64,000 nt of DNA from Dongia rigui (GCF_034044635.1 NZ_JAXCLX010000001.1:1116001-1180000); one strand, 5' to 3'. Positions 25,549-34,437 are shown, counted from the stretch's first letter. Numbers and translations are program-made. Notes: a model not told the origin generated them from the letters alone.

Positions 25549-26742
25549 CTACTGGATCACCTTATTGGTCATTTCCAGATGCAGGTTCTTGCCGGTGTAG
25601 GGATGCGCCTTGGCGACATCCTCATCGAGTTCGATACCGAGACCCGGTTCCGTCGGCGGGATGACATAGCCCGCTTCCCATTGCACCGGCTTCTTGATGA
25701 TCTTGCCGTGGAAGCCGCCCCAGGTTTCGATGCTCTCGAGGATGAGGAAGTTGGGGCTGCAGGTGGCGAGATGGACATTTGCCATGCCGATGACGGGACC
25801 GGCATAAAGATGGGGCGCTATCTGGGCGTAATAGGCTTCGGCCATGCTGGTGATCTTCTTGGCTTCCAGCAGGCCGCCGACGCGGCCGACCTGCATTTGC
25901 AGGATGGAGGCGGCGCGCTGTTCGAGGACGCGGGCGAATTCGTATTTGGTGACCAGGCGCTCGCCAGTGGCGATCGGGATCTTGGTGCCGCGTGCTACGA
26001 GCGCCATGTCTTCCGGCTTTTCCGGCGGCGTCGGTTCTTCGAACCAGAGCGGCTGGTATTTCTCGATGCGCTGGGCAAAGCGGATGGCACCCGCCGTGGT
26101 GAACTGGCCATGGGTCCCGAAGAGGAGATCGGCCTTGGAGCCCACCGCTTCGCGAATGAGCTTGCAGAACTTCTCACAGAGATCCATCGATTCCAGCGAG
26201 GGCTGGCGCGGGTCGAAGGGCGAATAGGGTGCTGCCGGATCGAATTTGATGCCGGTGAAACCCATCTTCACGTAATGCGCCGCGCGCTCGGCCGAGGCTT
26301 CCGGATTCCAATAGATGGAGCTGTCCTGGCCCTTGGCGACATCGGGATAGATATAGGTGTAGGAGCGCAGGCGGTCATGCACCTTGCCGCCCAGCAATTC
26401 ATAGACCGGCTTGCCGGTTGCCTTGCCTTTGATGTCCCAGAGGGCGATCTCGATGGCCGACAAGACGCTCATCGCCGTCACGTCGGGGCGCAGCGTATAG
26501 CCGGAGCCATAGGCGAGGCGCCACAGCTTTTCGATATGGAAGGGGTCCATCCCTTCGACATAGCGCTGATACATGTCTTCGATCGCCGCCACCATCGTCT
26601 TCGGCCCGAAGGCGGTGCCGTAGACTTCGCCCAGGCCTTCGATCCCGGTATCGGTGACCAGCTTCACGAAGATGAAATATTGGCCGCCGAAGGAAGGCGG
26701 CGGATTGCCGACGACGAACGTCTTGAGACCGGTGATTTTCAT
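25549..26742 (-). CDS. Mandelate racemase/muconate lactonizing enzyme family
   Basis: A 397-residue enolase-superfamily protein with an N-terminal capping domain (MKITGLKTFVV..) and a barrel. The barrel has FTGIKFDPAAPYSPFDP, PLWFEEPTPPEKPED (second acidic metal ligand) and IPIATGERLV (third ligand), and APHLYAGPV with the likely catalytic His. At the first metal-ligand position, usually Asp in D-x-H or D-x-N, the sequence is LFGTHGQFT, so the Asp looks replaced by Gly. The nearest characterised relatives by pattern are sugar-acid dehydratases (galactonate/mannonate type), but the substrate is unknown. ATG at 26742. The upstream gene is a family-5 binding protein. Confidence 0.85.
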   Translation of the reverse strand: MKITGLKTFVVGNPPPSFGGQYFIFVKLVTDTGIEGLGEVYGTAFGPKTMVAAIEDMYQRYVEGMDPFHIEKLWRLAYGSGYTLRPDVTAMSVLSAIEIALWDIKGKATGKPVYELLGGKVHDRLRSYTYIYPDVAKGQDSSIYWNPEASAERAAHYVKMGFTGIKFDPAAPYSPFDPRQPSLESMDLCEKFCKLIREAVGSKADLLFGTHGQFTTAGAIRFAQRIEKYQPLWFEEPTPPEKPEDMALVARGTKIPIATGERLVTKYEFARVLEQRAASILQMQVGRVGGLLEAKKITSMAEAYYAQIAPHLYAGPVIGMANVHLATCSPNFLILESIETWGGFHGKIIKKPVQWEAGYVIPPTEPGLGIELDEDVAKAHPYTGKNLHLEMTNKVIQ

Positions 26743-26770
26743 GAGAGCTGCTTGACCGAGTGATAAGGGC

Positions 26771-26804
26771 GGTTGCGGGCCGCATAACCGATCGGCCCGC
26801 AACC
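26771..26804. other. Perfect 11-bp intergenic hairpin
   Basis: GGTTGCGGGCC (26771-26781) pairs with GGCCCGCAACC (26794-26804) across a 12-base loop. It sits 14 bp after the binding-protein stop. There is no T-run on the minus strand, so it is more likely an mRNA-stabilising element than a terminator. Confidence 0.55.
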
Positions 26805-26818
26805 GGTCATCCGGGTCT

Positions 26819-28402
26819 TTAGGCGAACCACCAGCGCTGGGTGATCTTCATGCCGTCGACGTCCCAGTTTGGAGCGATGACGTCAGGATGTGCAACGGTT
26901 TTAGCGCATGCGTTCATGTAATTATAGAACATGAGGACAGCGACGCCGCCGTCTTCGGCCACGATGTCCTGCATTTCGCCATAGATGTCGGCGCGCTTCT
27001 TCTGGTCGAGCTCGCTGCGGCCAGCGACCAGCAGCTTATTGAACTGGTCGTTCTTCCAGAAGCTGTCGTTCCAGGCGGCATCGGCCGCGTAGGCGGTCGA
27101 GAACATCAAATCCGGCGTGGGCCGGCCCGACCAATAGGACATGCACCAGGGCTTCTTCATCCACACCGCATCCCAATAGGCGTCGCCCGCCTCCTGGATG
27201 ACATTGATGTCGATGCCGCATTTGGCCGCCGATTCCTTCATCAGGCTGGCGGCATCCACGGCACCGGCAAAGGCCGCATCAGAGGTCGAGAGATCGACCT
27301 TCAAGCTGCTAAGGCCCGCCTTCTTGAGGTGGAACTTCACTTTCTCCGGGTCGTAGGCGTGCTTGACCTTGGGGTCCTTGTGGTAGGGCACGCCCGAGGC
27401 GATCGGGTTGTCGTTGCCGACCGAGCCATGGCCGCGCAGCACCTTCTTCACGATCTCCTCGCGGTCGATCGCGTATTTCAGCGCCAGGCGCACATCGACA
27501 TTGTCGAAGGGTGCCACGGTGCAGTTCATCGGCGCCACGTAATGGGCAAAGCCGGCGACCTCGGAAATGTCGACAGTGCCGGCGCGGGCCATCATGTCGA
27601 CGGTCTTGATGTCGACGCGGTCGATATAATCGACATCGCCGCTGGAGAGCGCGTTGCTGCGCGCCACGACATCGGTGATGGCCTTGATCTCGATTTCGTC
27701 GAAATAGGTCTCGCGGTGATAGTTGGCGTAGCGCTTGCCTTCGGCGCTGACGCCCGGCTGATAGCGGCCCATGACATAAGGACCGGTGCCGTCACCGGAT
27801 TGCCAATCTGCCTTGCCGTCCTTCGCGGGCAGGATCGGCATGTGGTAGTCGGAAATCACGAAGGGGAAATCGGCATTGCCTTCGCTCAGGGTGATGACGA
27901 CCTTGTTCTTGCCGTCGGCCTTCACATCCGTGACCGTGGTCAGCAGCGATTTCGCGGCCGATTTCGATTCCGGGGCGCGGTGATGGTTGATCGAGGCGAC
28001 GACGTCATCGGCATCGACCGACTTGCCGGAATGGAATTGCGTGCCGTTGCGCAAGGTGAAGACCCAGGTCTTGGCGTCCTTTGAGGCCTCGAAGCCCTCG
28101 GCAAGGTCGGGAACGACTTTGCCTTCCGGCGTCACTTCGGTGAGGCTGGAACGCAGCGAGCCCCAGCCATAGACGCCGTTGAAGGTGTCCGGGAAGGTGG
28201 CGGGATCAAGCGTATCGGTGGTGGCGCCGCTGCCCAGGGCCATGCGGAAGCGACCGCCCTTCTTGGGTTCGGCACGAGCGGCCTTGGTGAACATGGTCTG
28301 CGCGGTGGCGGCGGTGATGCCGGCCGCCATGGCGAGCTGGACGAAATCGCGGCGCGACATCTTGCCCTTCGCCGCCAACTTGTTCATCGACTTGATATCC
28401 AT
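26819..28402 (-). CDS. ABC transporter substrate-binding protein, family 5
   Basis: A 527-residue periplasmic binding protein of the peptide/nickel (DppA/OppA) family. The N-terminus has a twin-arginine signal (SRRDFVQLAMAAGITAATA..) with A-A-R-A before the mature sequence EPKKGGRFRMALG. The body has WVFTLRNGTQFHSGKSVDADDV, VRLALKYAIDREEIVKKVL and GNDNPIASGVPYH. No permease or ATPase gene is next to it, so it must work with a transporter elsewhere. Start at 28402 with GGGGAG upstream. Next to it are the enolase-superfamily gene and a divergent LysR regulator; the ligand may be the substrate of this block. Confidence 0.88.
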   Translation of the reverse strand: MDIKSMNKLAAKGKMSRRDFVQLAMAAGITAATAQTMFTKAARAEPKKGGRFRMALGSGATTDTLDPATFPDTFNGVYGWGSLRSSLTEVTPEGKVVPDLAEGFEASKDAKTWVFTLRNGTQFHSGKSVDADDVVASINHHRAPESKSAAKSLLTTVTDVKADGKNKVVITLSEGNADFPFVISDYHMPILPAKDGKADWQSGDGTGPYVMGRYQPGVSAEGKRYANYHRETYFDEIEIKAITDVVARSNALSSGDVDYIDRVDIKTVDMMARAGTVDISEVAGFAHYVAPMNCTVAPFDNVDVRLALKYAIDREEIVKKVLRGHGSVGNDNPIASGVPYHKDPKVKHAYDPEKVKFHLKKAGLSSLKVDLSTSDAAFAGAVDAASLMKESAAKCGIDINVIQEAGDAYWDAVWMKKPWCMSYWSGRPTPDLMFSTAYAADAAWNDSFWKNDQFNKLLVAGRSELDQKKRADIYGEMQDIVAEDGGVAVLMFYNYMNACAKTVAHPDVIAPNWDVDGMKITQRWWFA

Positions 28403-28579
28403 GGAGCTTTTCTCCCCTGCGTTTGCGGTTTCTGAATTGGCACGCGCCCGCTTCGCCGCCTTATCAGAAAGGGCGGCGATGCGGGCCGGCTGACGCCCAT
28501 TGCAGCGCTTGACAGAACCTAAAATCAAACGATGTATTATGGGCCTAAGACCTCATTTTATTTGTCGCTCCTGAACCCC

Positions 28580-29518
28580 ATGTCCTATCGCCTGCCCCCA
28601 CTCCCCTGGTTGCGCGCCTTCGAAGCGTCGGCGCGGCGGGGGTCGTTTGCGGCGGCGGCGGACGAGTTGGGCCTGACCTCGGCCGCGGTCAGCCACCAGA
28701 TGCGGGCATTGGAGCAGGAACTGGGCTATCCGCTGTTCGAGCGCCTGGCGCGGGGCTTGCGCCTCACCGATCTCGGCAAGGCCTATCTGGTGCCGGTCAG
28801 ACAGGCGTTCAGCGAATTGTCGATCTCGACCTTGAGCATCTTCGGACCGGCCGGCGAGACGACACTGAATGTGCGCGTGCCGGTTTCCTTTGCCGTGCTG
28901 TGGATGACGCCGCGCCTCCACCGGTTTGCCCAGGCGCATCCGGGGATCCGCCTGCGCCTCTTCTCGGCGATCTGGGCCGATGCCCTGCCCGCCGACAAGA
29001 CCGATATCGACATCCGCTTCGGCTATGGCAATTGGCCGGGATCGGCCGCACAGCTGCTGGTCAACGACCCCATCGTGCTGGTGACGGCGCCAGGCTCGCG
29101 CATCAAATCGGTGCGCGACATCGGCAGCACCGAAATGGTGCAGATCATGGGCGTCGAGGGCGACTGGCTGCATCTCTATGAGGCGGCCGGCATGGAACTC
29201 CCCAAAGGCGGCGCCGGCATTTCGGTCGACACCAGCCTGGCGGCGCTCGAGATCGTCGCCTCGGGACATGGCGCGGCGCTGGTGCTGTCGCGCTTTGCCG
29301 AGGCCTTTGAGGCAACGGGCAAGGTCGTGCGCGTCAAGGGCGTCGAGCTGCCGCACGACCAATCGCATTACCTTTTGACCACGCAGAGTTCGGACGCCCC
29401 GCGCGCCGAAGCGCTGCTTTTCGCCGATTGGCTGCGCCAGGAACTGGCGACGGAAGCGGCACAACAGATGAAAGGCAAGGCGGCCGCGACCGGTCGCCGA
29501 CGGAGATCGCATGGCTAA
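28580..29518 (+). CDS. LysR-family regulator (GcvA-like)
   Basis: A 312-residue LysR regulator. The N-terminal helix-turn-helix is PPLPWLRAFEASARRGSFAA, then ADELGLTSAAVSHQMRALEQ, a form typical of the GcvA/AmpR subgroup. The effector domain follows (about residues 90-295). The start is the ATG at 28580; the upstream in-frame ATG at 28532 lies in the promoter gap. It is divergent from the family-5 binding-protein gene and overlaps the GMC oxidoreductase gene by 8 bp, so it may control either or both. Confidence 0.88.
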   Translation: MSYRLPPLPWLRAFEASARRGSFAAAADELGLTSAAVSHQMRALEQELGYPLFERLARGLRLTDLGKAYLVPVRQAFSELSISTLSIFGPAGETTLNVRVPVSFAVLWMTPRLHRFAQAHPGIRLRLFSAIWADALPADKTDIDIRFGYGNWPGSAAQLLVNDPIVLVTAPGSRIKSVRDIGSTEMVQIMGVEGDWLHLYEAAGMELPKGGAGISVDTSLAALEIVASGHGAALVLSRFAEAFEATGKVVRVKGVELPHDQSHYLLTTQSSDAPRAEALLFADWLRQELATEAAQQMKGKAAATGRRRRSHG

Positions 29519-31142
29519 TGATATGAATAGCGCAGATTACATCATCGTCGGCGGCGGGTCGGCCGGCTGCGTGATGGCGGCACGGCTGTCGGAAAACGGC
29601 CGACACAAGGTGCTGCTGATCGAGGCTGGTCCCAGCGACCGGCGCTTCGATATCGACGTGCCGGTGGGCTATGCCCGCACCTATTTCGACGCGCGGGTCA
29701 ACTGGATGTTCAACAGCGCGCCGGTGCCCGCGCTCAAGGACCGTGTCGTCTATTACCCGCGCGGCAAGGTGCTGGGCGGGTCGGGCTCGATCAACGCCAT
29801 GGTCTTTGCCCGCGGCCAGGCGGAAGATTTCGAGGATTGGGAGAAGGTCGGCAATCAGGGCTGGGGCTGGCGCGACGTGCTGCCCTTCTACAAGAAGATG
29901 GAGACCCATGATTTCGGCGCCAGCGATCTCCATGGCGGCGACGGGCCGATGCATGTGACGCAGATGGGCCGCGACACGCATCCCATCTGCGAGACCTTCT
30001 TCAAGGCGGCCGAGGAACTGGGCTTCAAGCATCTCAGTGATTTGAACGGCGCCGAGGCGGAAGGCGTCGGGCATTACCAGGTCAATATCAAAAAGGGGCA
30101 GCGGCATTCCTCGGCCAAGGCCTATCTGCGGCCCGCCTTGAAGCGCGGCAATCTTGAGGTCATCACCGGCGCACAGGTGCTCAAAGTCCTCGTCGAGGGG
30201 AAGCGCGCCGTGGGCGTGCAATTGCGCCGCGACGGCATCCTGCAAGACGTGCGGGCGCAGCGCGAGGTGATCCTCAGCGCCGGTGCCATCGGCTCGCCCC
30301 ATCTGCTGCTCCTTTCCGGCATCGGGCCGGCGGCGGATCTCAAGGCGCAAGGCATCGATGTGGTCCATGATTTGCCGATGGTCGGGCAGAATCTGATGGA
30401 TCACATCTGCTATGATCATTACTTCGAAGCGACCGTGCCGACACTGAATTCCGAGCTCGGCAACTGGTTCGGCAAGATCAAGGCTGGTGCCCAATATGCG
30501 CTGCTGCGGCGAGGCCCCTTGGCCGGCAGTCTCAACCAGGCCGGCGGTTTCGTGCGCTCGTCGCCATCGCGCGCGCGGCCGAACATCCAGCTCTATTTCT
30601 GTCCGCTGGCCTATGAGAAGGCCTCGCCCGACAGCCGCGAGCTGATCATCGTGCGCTCGACGCCGGCCTTCTCCTTGAGCGCCTCGCCCTGCCGGCCGAA
30701 GAGCCGCGGGTATTTGCGCTTGAAATCGCGCGACGCCAGTGTCGCCCCGGAGATCCAGCCCAATCTGCTGTCGCATCCCGATGACATGGCGGAGATCATC
30801 GAAGCGGCGCATCTGATGCGGCGCCTCTCCAATACCAAGGCATTGGGCAGTGTCATCCGGCTGGAGACGAAGCCGGGGCCGCGCACGCAATCGGATGCGG
30901 ATTTTGAGGCTTATGTGAAGGAATCGACCTATTCGATCTTTCATCCCAGCGGCACCTGCCGCATGGGGACGAATGCAGCGGAGTCGGTTGTCGATTCACG
31001 CCTGCGCGTGCATGGCCTGCAGTCGCTGCGCGTGATCGATTCCGCGATCTTCCCCAGCATCCCCTCGGCCAACACCAACGCACCGACGATGATGGTGGCC
31101 GAAAAGGGTGCGGCGTTCCTGCTGGGTGAGGATAATCGGTAG
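29511..31142 (+). CDS. GMC-family FAD oxidoreductase
   Basis: A 543-residue flavoenzyme of the choline dehydrogenase/GMC family. The FAD motif is IIVGGGSAGCVMAARLSENG near the N-terminus, the second signature is PRGKVLGGSGSINAMVFARG, and the C-terminal active-site region is FHPSGTCRMGTNAAESVVDS, then NTNAPTMMVAEKGA. It oxidises an alcohol group; the substrate cannot be told. The start ATG at 29511 (GGAG five bases upstream) overlaps the LysR gene, so the two are probably translated together. It has no BetB-type aldehyde dehydrogenase neighbour, so choline is not implied. Confidence 0.88.
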   Translation: MANDMNSADYIIVGGGSAGCVMAARLSENGRHKVLLIEAGPSDRRFDIDVPVGYARTYFDARVNWMFNSAPVPALKDRVVYYPRGKVLGGSGSINAMVFARGQAEDFEDWEKVGNQGWGWRDVLPFYKKMETHDFGASDLHGGDGPMHVTQMGRDTHPICETFFKAAEELGFKHLSDLNGAEAEGVGHYQVNIKKGQRHSSAKAYLRPALKRGNLEVITGAQVLKVLVEGKRAVGVQLRRDGILQDVRAQREVILSAGAIGSPHLLLLSGIGPAADLKAQGIDVVHDLPMVGQNLMDHICYDHYFEATVPTLNSELGNWFGKIKAGAQYALLRRGPLAGSLNQAGGFVRSSPSRARPNIQLYFCPLAYEKASPDSRELIIVRSTPAFSLSASPCRPKSRGYLRLKSRDASVAPEIQPNLLSHPDDMAEIIEAAHLMRRLSNTKALGSVIRLETKPGPRTQSDADFEAYVKESTYSIFHPSGTCRMGTNAAESVVDSRLRVHGLQSLRVIDSAIFPSIPSANTNAPTMMVAEKGAAFLLGEDNR

Positions 31143-31155
31143 ATCTGAGGAAAGG

Positions 31156-31305
31156 CCCCCTCTCCCCCACCCTCCCCCACGTTGGGGGGAGGGAGTCCCA
31201 CCGAGTTTGCTGAAATACTGGGTTCGAGCTGGCTCGAGTTCCCTCCCCCCGCAGTCGGCGCATGCCGACATTCGTCGGCGGTGGGGAGGGTTAGGGAGAG
31301 GGGGA
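31156..31305. repeat. CCCTC-type repeat, long copy
   Basis: CCCCCTCTCCCCCACCCTCC at the left end and GGGGAGGGTTAGGGAGAGGG at the right end pair. Inner hairpins (CCCTCCCCCACGTTGGGGGG, AGTCGGCGCATGCCGACA) lie within. It sits between the convergent GMC and aminopeptidase P genes and may act in transcription ending on both strands. Confidence 0.7.
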
Positions 31306-31308
31306 TAC

Positions 31309-33339
31309 TTAGATCGCCTTCGTCGCCTCGTTTAGCCAAGCGAGATCGCTGCCCGAAAGCTGTGGCGCCAAGGCCGCGCGGACGCGGGCGTGGTAGGCGT
31401 TGAGCCAAGCGGTTTCTTCCGCGGTGAGGAGCTTCTTCTCGATCGCGTTCAAATCGATCGGCGCCAGGGTCAGGGTTTCGAATTCCAGCCAGTCCGGATT
31501 ACCCGTCACTTCCCGCACGACGACGAGGTTCTCGATGCGGATGCCGAATTCGCCTTCCTTGTAATAGCCGGGCTCGTTCGAGATGATCATGCCGGGTTCG
31601 AGGGCGACGCGGTTGGGCACTTTCGATATGCGCTGCGGCCCTTCATGCACCGAGAGATAGGAGCCCACACCATGGCCGGTGCCATGGTCGTAATCGAGAC
31701 CCACATCCCAGAGCGGCTTCCTGGCCAGGGCATCGAGCGCCGAGCCGGTGGTGCCTTTGGGGAAACGCGCGGTGCCCAGGGCGATATGGCCCTTCAGCAC
31801 GCGGGTGAAGCATTCCTTCATCTCCTGCGTCGGCGTGCCGATGGCGATGGTCCGCGTGATGTCGGTGGTGCCGTCGAGATATTGCCCACCGGAATCGATC
31901 AGGTAGAGGGAGTTGACCGGAATCTCGCGCTGGGTTTCCGGCATCGCTTTGTAATGGCAGATGGCGCCGTTGGGGCCGGCTGCTGAAATGCTGTCGAAGG
32001 AAAGATTGCGGAAATAGTCGTTGCCGTGGCGGAAGGCCGCCAGCTGGTCCGAGGCTTCGATCTCCTTCAACCCGCCCTTGGGCGCACGCTCGGCGATCCA
32101 GGCGAGATAGCGGGCGACCGACGCACCGTCGCGGGTATGGGCGTTGCGGGAGCCCTGCACCTCGACCTCGTTCTTGGCCGCCTTGGGCAAGGCGCAGACG
32201 CATTCGCCGACATGCACGCGGGCGCCGGACTTGGCCAGATTGTCGTAAACCCATTCCGAGGTGGTCGCGGCATCGATGGCGATGACCGATTTGCTGGCGC
32301 CCAGTGCCTGCAGGCCAGCCTCGAAGGCATCAGGGGCCGCTACCGCGACCTCGTTGCCAAGATGGGTCAGCGCCTGGGGCGTCAGCTTGCGGCGGTCCAT
32401 ATAGAGATCGACGCGGGCATCGTCATGGAGCACGGCGAAGCCCAGCGCAAAGGGTGTGCGCGGCACGTCGGCGCCGCGGATGTTGAGCAGCCAGCAGAGG
32501 GAATCCGGGCCCGAGATGATGGCAGCGGCCTTCCCCTCGGCCTTCAGCTTGGCGGAAAGAGCGCGGCGCTTCTCGGCCGAGCCCTCGCCGGCGAATTTCA
32601 TGTCATGCGGCAGGACGGGGGAAATGGGATCGGCGGGACGGCCGGCCCAGATCTCGTCCACCGGGTTCTTCGTGACGGCGACCAGCTCCGCCCCGGCGCG
32701 CTTGGCCGCGGCGCGGAAGCGGCCGGCCTGGTCGGGTGTGAAGAGCCTGGGGTCGAAGCCGATCTTCTGCCCCGGCTTCAACTCGGTGGCGATATAGAGG
32801 TCGGCCGGCTCCGTCACCAGATGACGATATATATAGAGAGCGGGGTCGACCTGGTCCTTCACCTGGATGGTGTAGCGCCCGTCGACGAAGATCGCGGCCT
32901 TGTCGGCGAGGACAACCGCCATGCCGGCCGACCCGGTGAAGTTGGAGATATAAGCCAGGCGCTCGGCATTCTTGGGAACATATTCCCCTTGGTGGTCGTC
33001 GGCGCGGCCGATGATGAAGCCGTCGAGGCCTTGGCGCTTCAGCGCCTCGCGGAGAAGGGTGAGGCGCGCGGCGATCGGCTGGCTCTGCGTCTGGGCAAAG
33101 CGGCTTTCTTTCTCACGCCGGAAAGCCTGCAGCTGGGCGACCAAGGCAGGGCTCGGATTGTCCGCCACCAGGTCCATCCAGGAATCCGGCCGCTCACCCG
33201 CCGGCGCCGCGGCGATCCCCGGCAATAGGTCGGCAAGGGCGTTAACACTTAAATGCGCCTGATGCTTTTTGAGCAATCCGCTAAGTGCTTCATCCCCTTG
33301 ATAGGTCTCTCGGCACGCTGAATCCGGGGAAGTTACCAT
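31309..33339 (-). CDS. pepP: Aminopeptidase P (Xaa-Pro aminopeptidase, M24B)
   Basis: A 676-residue metallopeptidase of the large three-domain APP type: two creatinase-like N-terminal domains and a catalytic pita-bread domain. The metal ligands are in place: LIDSGGQYLDGTTDITRT (two Asp), DYDHGTGHGVGSYLSVHEGP (His), ISNEPGYYKEGEFGIRIENL (Glu, Glu). It removes the N-terminal residue before Pro in cytosolic peptides. Start is taken as the ATG at 33339, seven bases after GGAG; the next likely in-frame ATG (33177) would shorten the N-terminus to a more usual length. Divergent from the DUF1127 gene. Confidence 0.88.
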   Translation of the reverse strand: MVTSPDSACRETYQGDEALSGLLKKHQAHLSVNALADLLPGIAAAPAGERPDSWMDLVADNPSPALVAQLQAFRREKESRFAQTQSQPIAARLTLLREALKRQGLDGFIIGRADDHQGEYVPKNAERLAYISNFTGSAGMAVVLADKAAIFVDGRYTIQVKDQVDPALYIYRHLVTEPADLYIATELKPGQKIGFDPRLFTPDQAGRFRAAAKRAGAELVAVTKNPVDEIWAGRPADPISPVLPHDMKFAGEGSAEKRRALSAKLKAEGKAAAIISGPDSLCWLLNIRGADVPRTPFALGFAVLHDDARVDLYMDRRKLTPQALTHLGNEVAVAAPDAFEAGLQALGASKSVIAIDAATTSEWVYDNLAKSGARVHVGECVCALPKAAKNEVEVQGSRNAHTRDGASVARYLAWIAERAPKGGLKEIEASDQLAAFRHGNDYFRNLSFDSISAAGPNGAICHYKAMPETQREIPVNSLYLIDSGGQYLDGTTDITRTIAIGTPTQEMKECFTRVLKGHIALGTARFPKGTTGSALDALARKPLWDVGLDYDHGTGHGVGSYLSVHEGPQRISKVPNRVALEPGMIISNEPGYYKEGEFGIRIENLVVVREVTGNPDWLEFETLTLAPIDLNAIEKKLLTAEETAWLNAYHARVRAALAPQLSGSDLAWLNEATKAI

Positions 33340-33367
33340 CTCAATCTCCAAATTAACCATAAACTGT

Positions 33368-33383
33368 GTGACAGCTAAGTCAC
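33368..33383. promoter_or_regulatory. 16-bp palindrome in the divergent promoter region
   Basis: GTGAC-N6-GTCAC is a perfect inverted repeat between the pepP start (33339) and the CRP-like site. It could be a regulator site; no regulator is assigned. Confidence 0.35.
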
Positions 33384-33405
33384 TATACCGTCTTAATTAG
33401 TTCTT

Positions 33406-33421
33406 AGTGATATGCATCACA
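33406..33421. promoter_or_regulatory. CRP-like binding site
   Basis: AGTGA-N6-TCACA differs by one base from the CRP consensus TGTGA-N6-TCACA. It lies in the 240-bp gap between the divergent pepP and triple-DUF1127 genes, 159 bp upstream of the latter. A Crp/Fnr-family regulator is encoded at 9877-10665. Confidence 0.45.
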
Positions 33422-33579
33422 CTGCCATCTTGACCGTTTTGCATGCGCCGCGTGCATTGCTGCGATGCGGCGAAACCACTACTAAACGGGTGGGGTAAAG
33501 ATTATGTTCTGCCTGTCCGCACAACAGAAGCGATGGCAACGGTGCCATCTGAACTTGAAAGCCGGATTGGAAGGTTACT

Positions 33580-34236
33580 ATGAATCGGATCGTGATCAAT
33601 CAGAACGTGGCGTCGAGCCAGGCCCTGTCGGCCTCCGCCACCAAGGAAATCGGCCTCGCTGCCTTTGCGCGTTTTGGCCGTGCCATCTCCAGCGCCGTGC
33701 GCCGCACCTATGCGCGCATCCAGCTGGAAAACGAACTTTACGCCCTCGACGATCGTTCGCTGAACGACATCGGTGTGGGCCGTGGCTCCATCCCGGCGCT
33801 GGCCCGCGAGGCCTTGCCGGCCGGTGACGAGAGCCTCTTCGCGGAATTCAGCCGCCTCGTCGTCAACGGTGTTCTCCGTCCGGCGATCGACTGGAACCGT
33901 CGCCGCAAGGCCCGTGCGACCCTCGAAGCCCTCGATGACCGGTTGCTGGCCGATATCGGCCTCGCCCGTTTCGAGATCGAGGCCCATGTGGCCCGTCTCT
34001 CCGGTGCCATCAACGGCGCGCTCCCCGCGACCGTCCAGGCGATGGAAGAAGACGTGACCGCGCCCCTCAAGGCTTGGTCTGCGGCCCGTGCCACCGCGAA
34101 GGAATTGTCGCGCCTCACCGATCGCCAGCTGATGGATATCGGTGTCATCCGCGGCGATATCGACGAGTTGGCCGGCAACCTCGCCGAGCGTGGCCTTGCT
34201 GCCAACAGCAACGCCCTCGCCCCGAAGGCCGCGTAA
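33580..34236 (+). CDS. Protein with three DUF1127 (YjiS-like) motifs
   Basis: A 218-residue protein carrying three copies of the DUF1127 core, which is normally found once in small proteins of 50-100 residues. The copies are at about 50-71 (ELYALDDRSLNDIGVGRGSI), 114-133 (LEALDDRLLADIGLARFEI) and 174-194 (ELSRLTDRQLMDIGVIRGDI), spaced about 61-63 residues, each after a basic helix (RRTYARIQ, NRRRKARA, AARATAKE). Single-copy DUF1127 proteins have been linked to RNA binding and phosphate or RNA turnover. The start at 33580 has GGAAGG at six bases. No signal peptide or membrane segment was seen. The tandem layout suggests internal duplication. Confidence 0.78.
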   Translation: MNRIVINQNVASSQALSASATKEIGLAAFARFGRAISSAVRRTYARIQLENELYALDDRSLNDIGVGRGSIPALAREALPAGDESLFAEFSRLVVNGVLRPAIDWNRRRKARATLEALDDRLLADIGLARFEIEAHVARLSGAINGALPATVQAMEEDVTAPLKAWSAARATAKELSRLTDRQLMDIGVIRGDIDELAGNLAERGLAANSNALAPKAA

Positions 34237-34332
34237 AAGTTCGACACTCGAGTTTCCCCTAAGTAGTGCGCCGAAACGGCGGTCCGGGTCCCTCCCGGGC
34301 CGCCGTTTCAGTTTGTGCGGCTTTAGCCAAAG

Positions 34333-34436
34333 GCCCCTCACCCCGACCCTCTCCCCGCAAGCGGGGCGAGGGAGGTTCGAGCGAGCTCGTTAGAAAGCCC
34401 CTCGCCCCTCTGGGGAGAGGGGTTGGGGTGAGGGGA
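34333..34436. repeat. CCCTC-type repeat, full copy
   Basis: GCCCCTCACCCCGACCCTCT at the left end and GAGAGGGGTTGGGGTGAGGG at the right end pair, with inner hairpins (CCCCGCAAGCGGGG, CCCCTCTGGGGAG) and the arms TTCGAGCGAGCTCG. It ends two bases before the prmA stop codon. Confidence 0.78.
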
Positions 34437-34437
34437 G

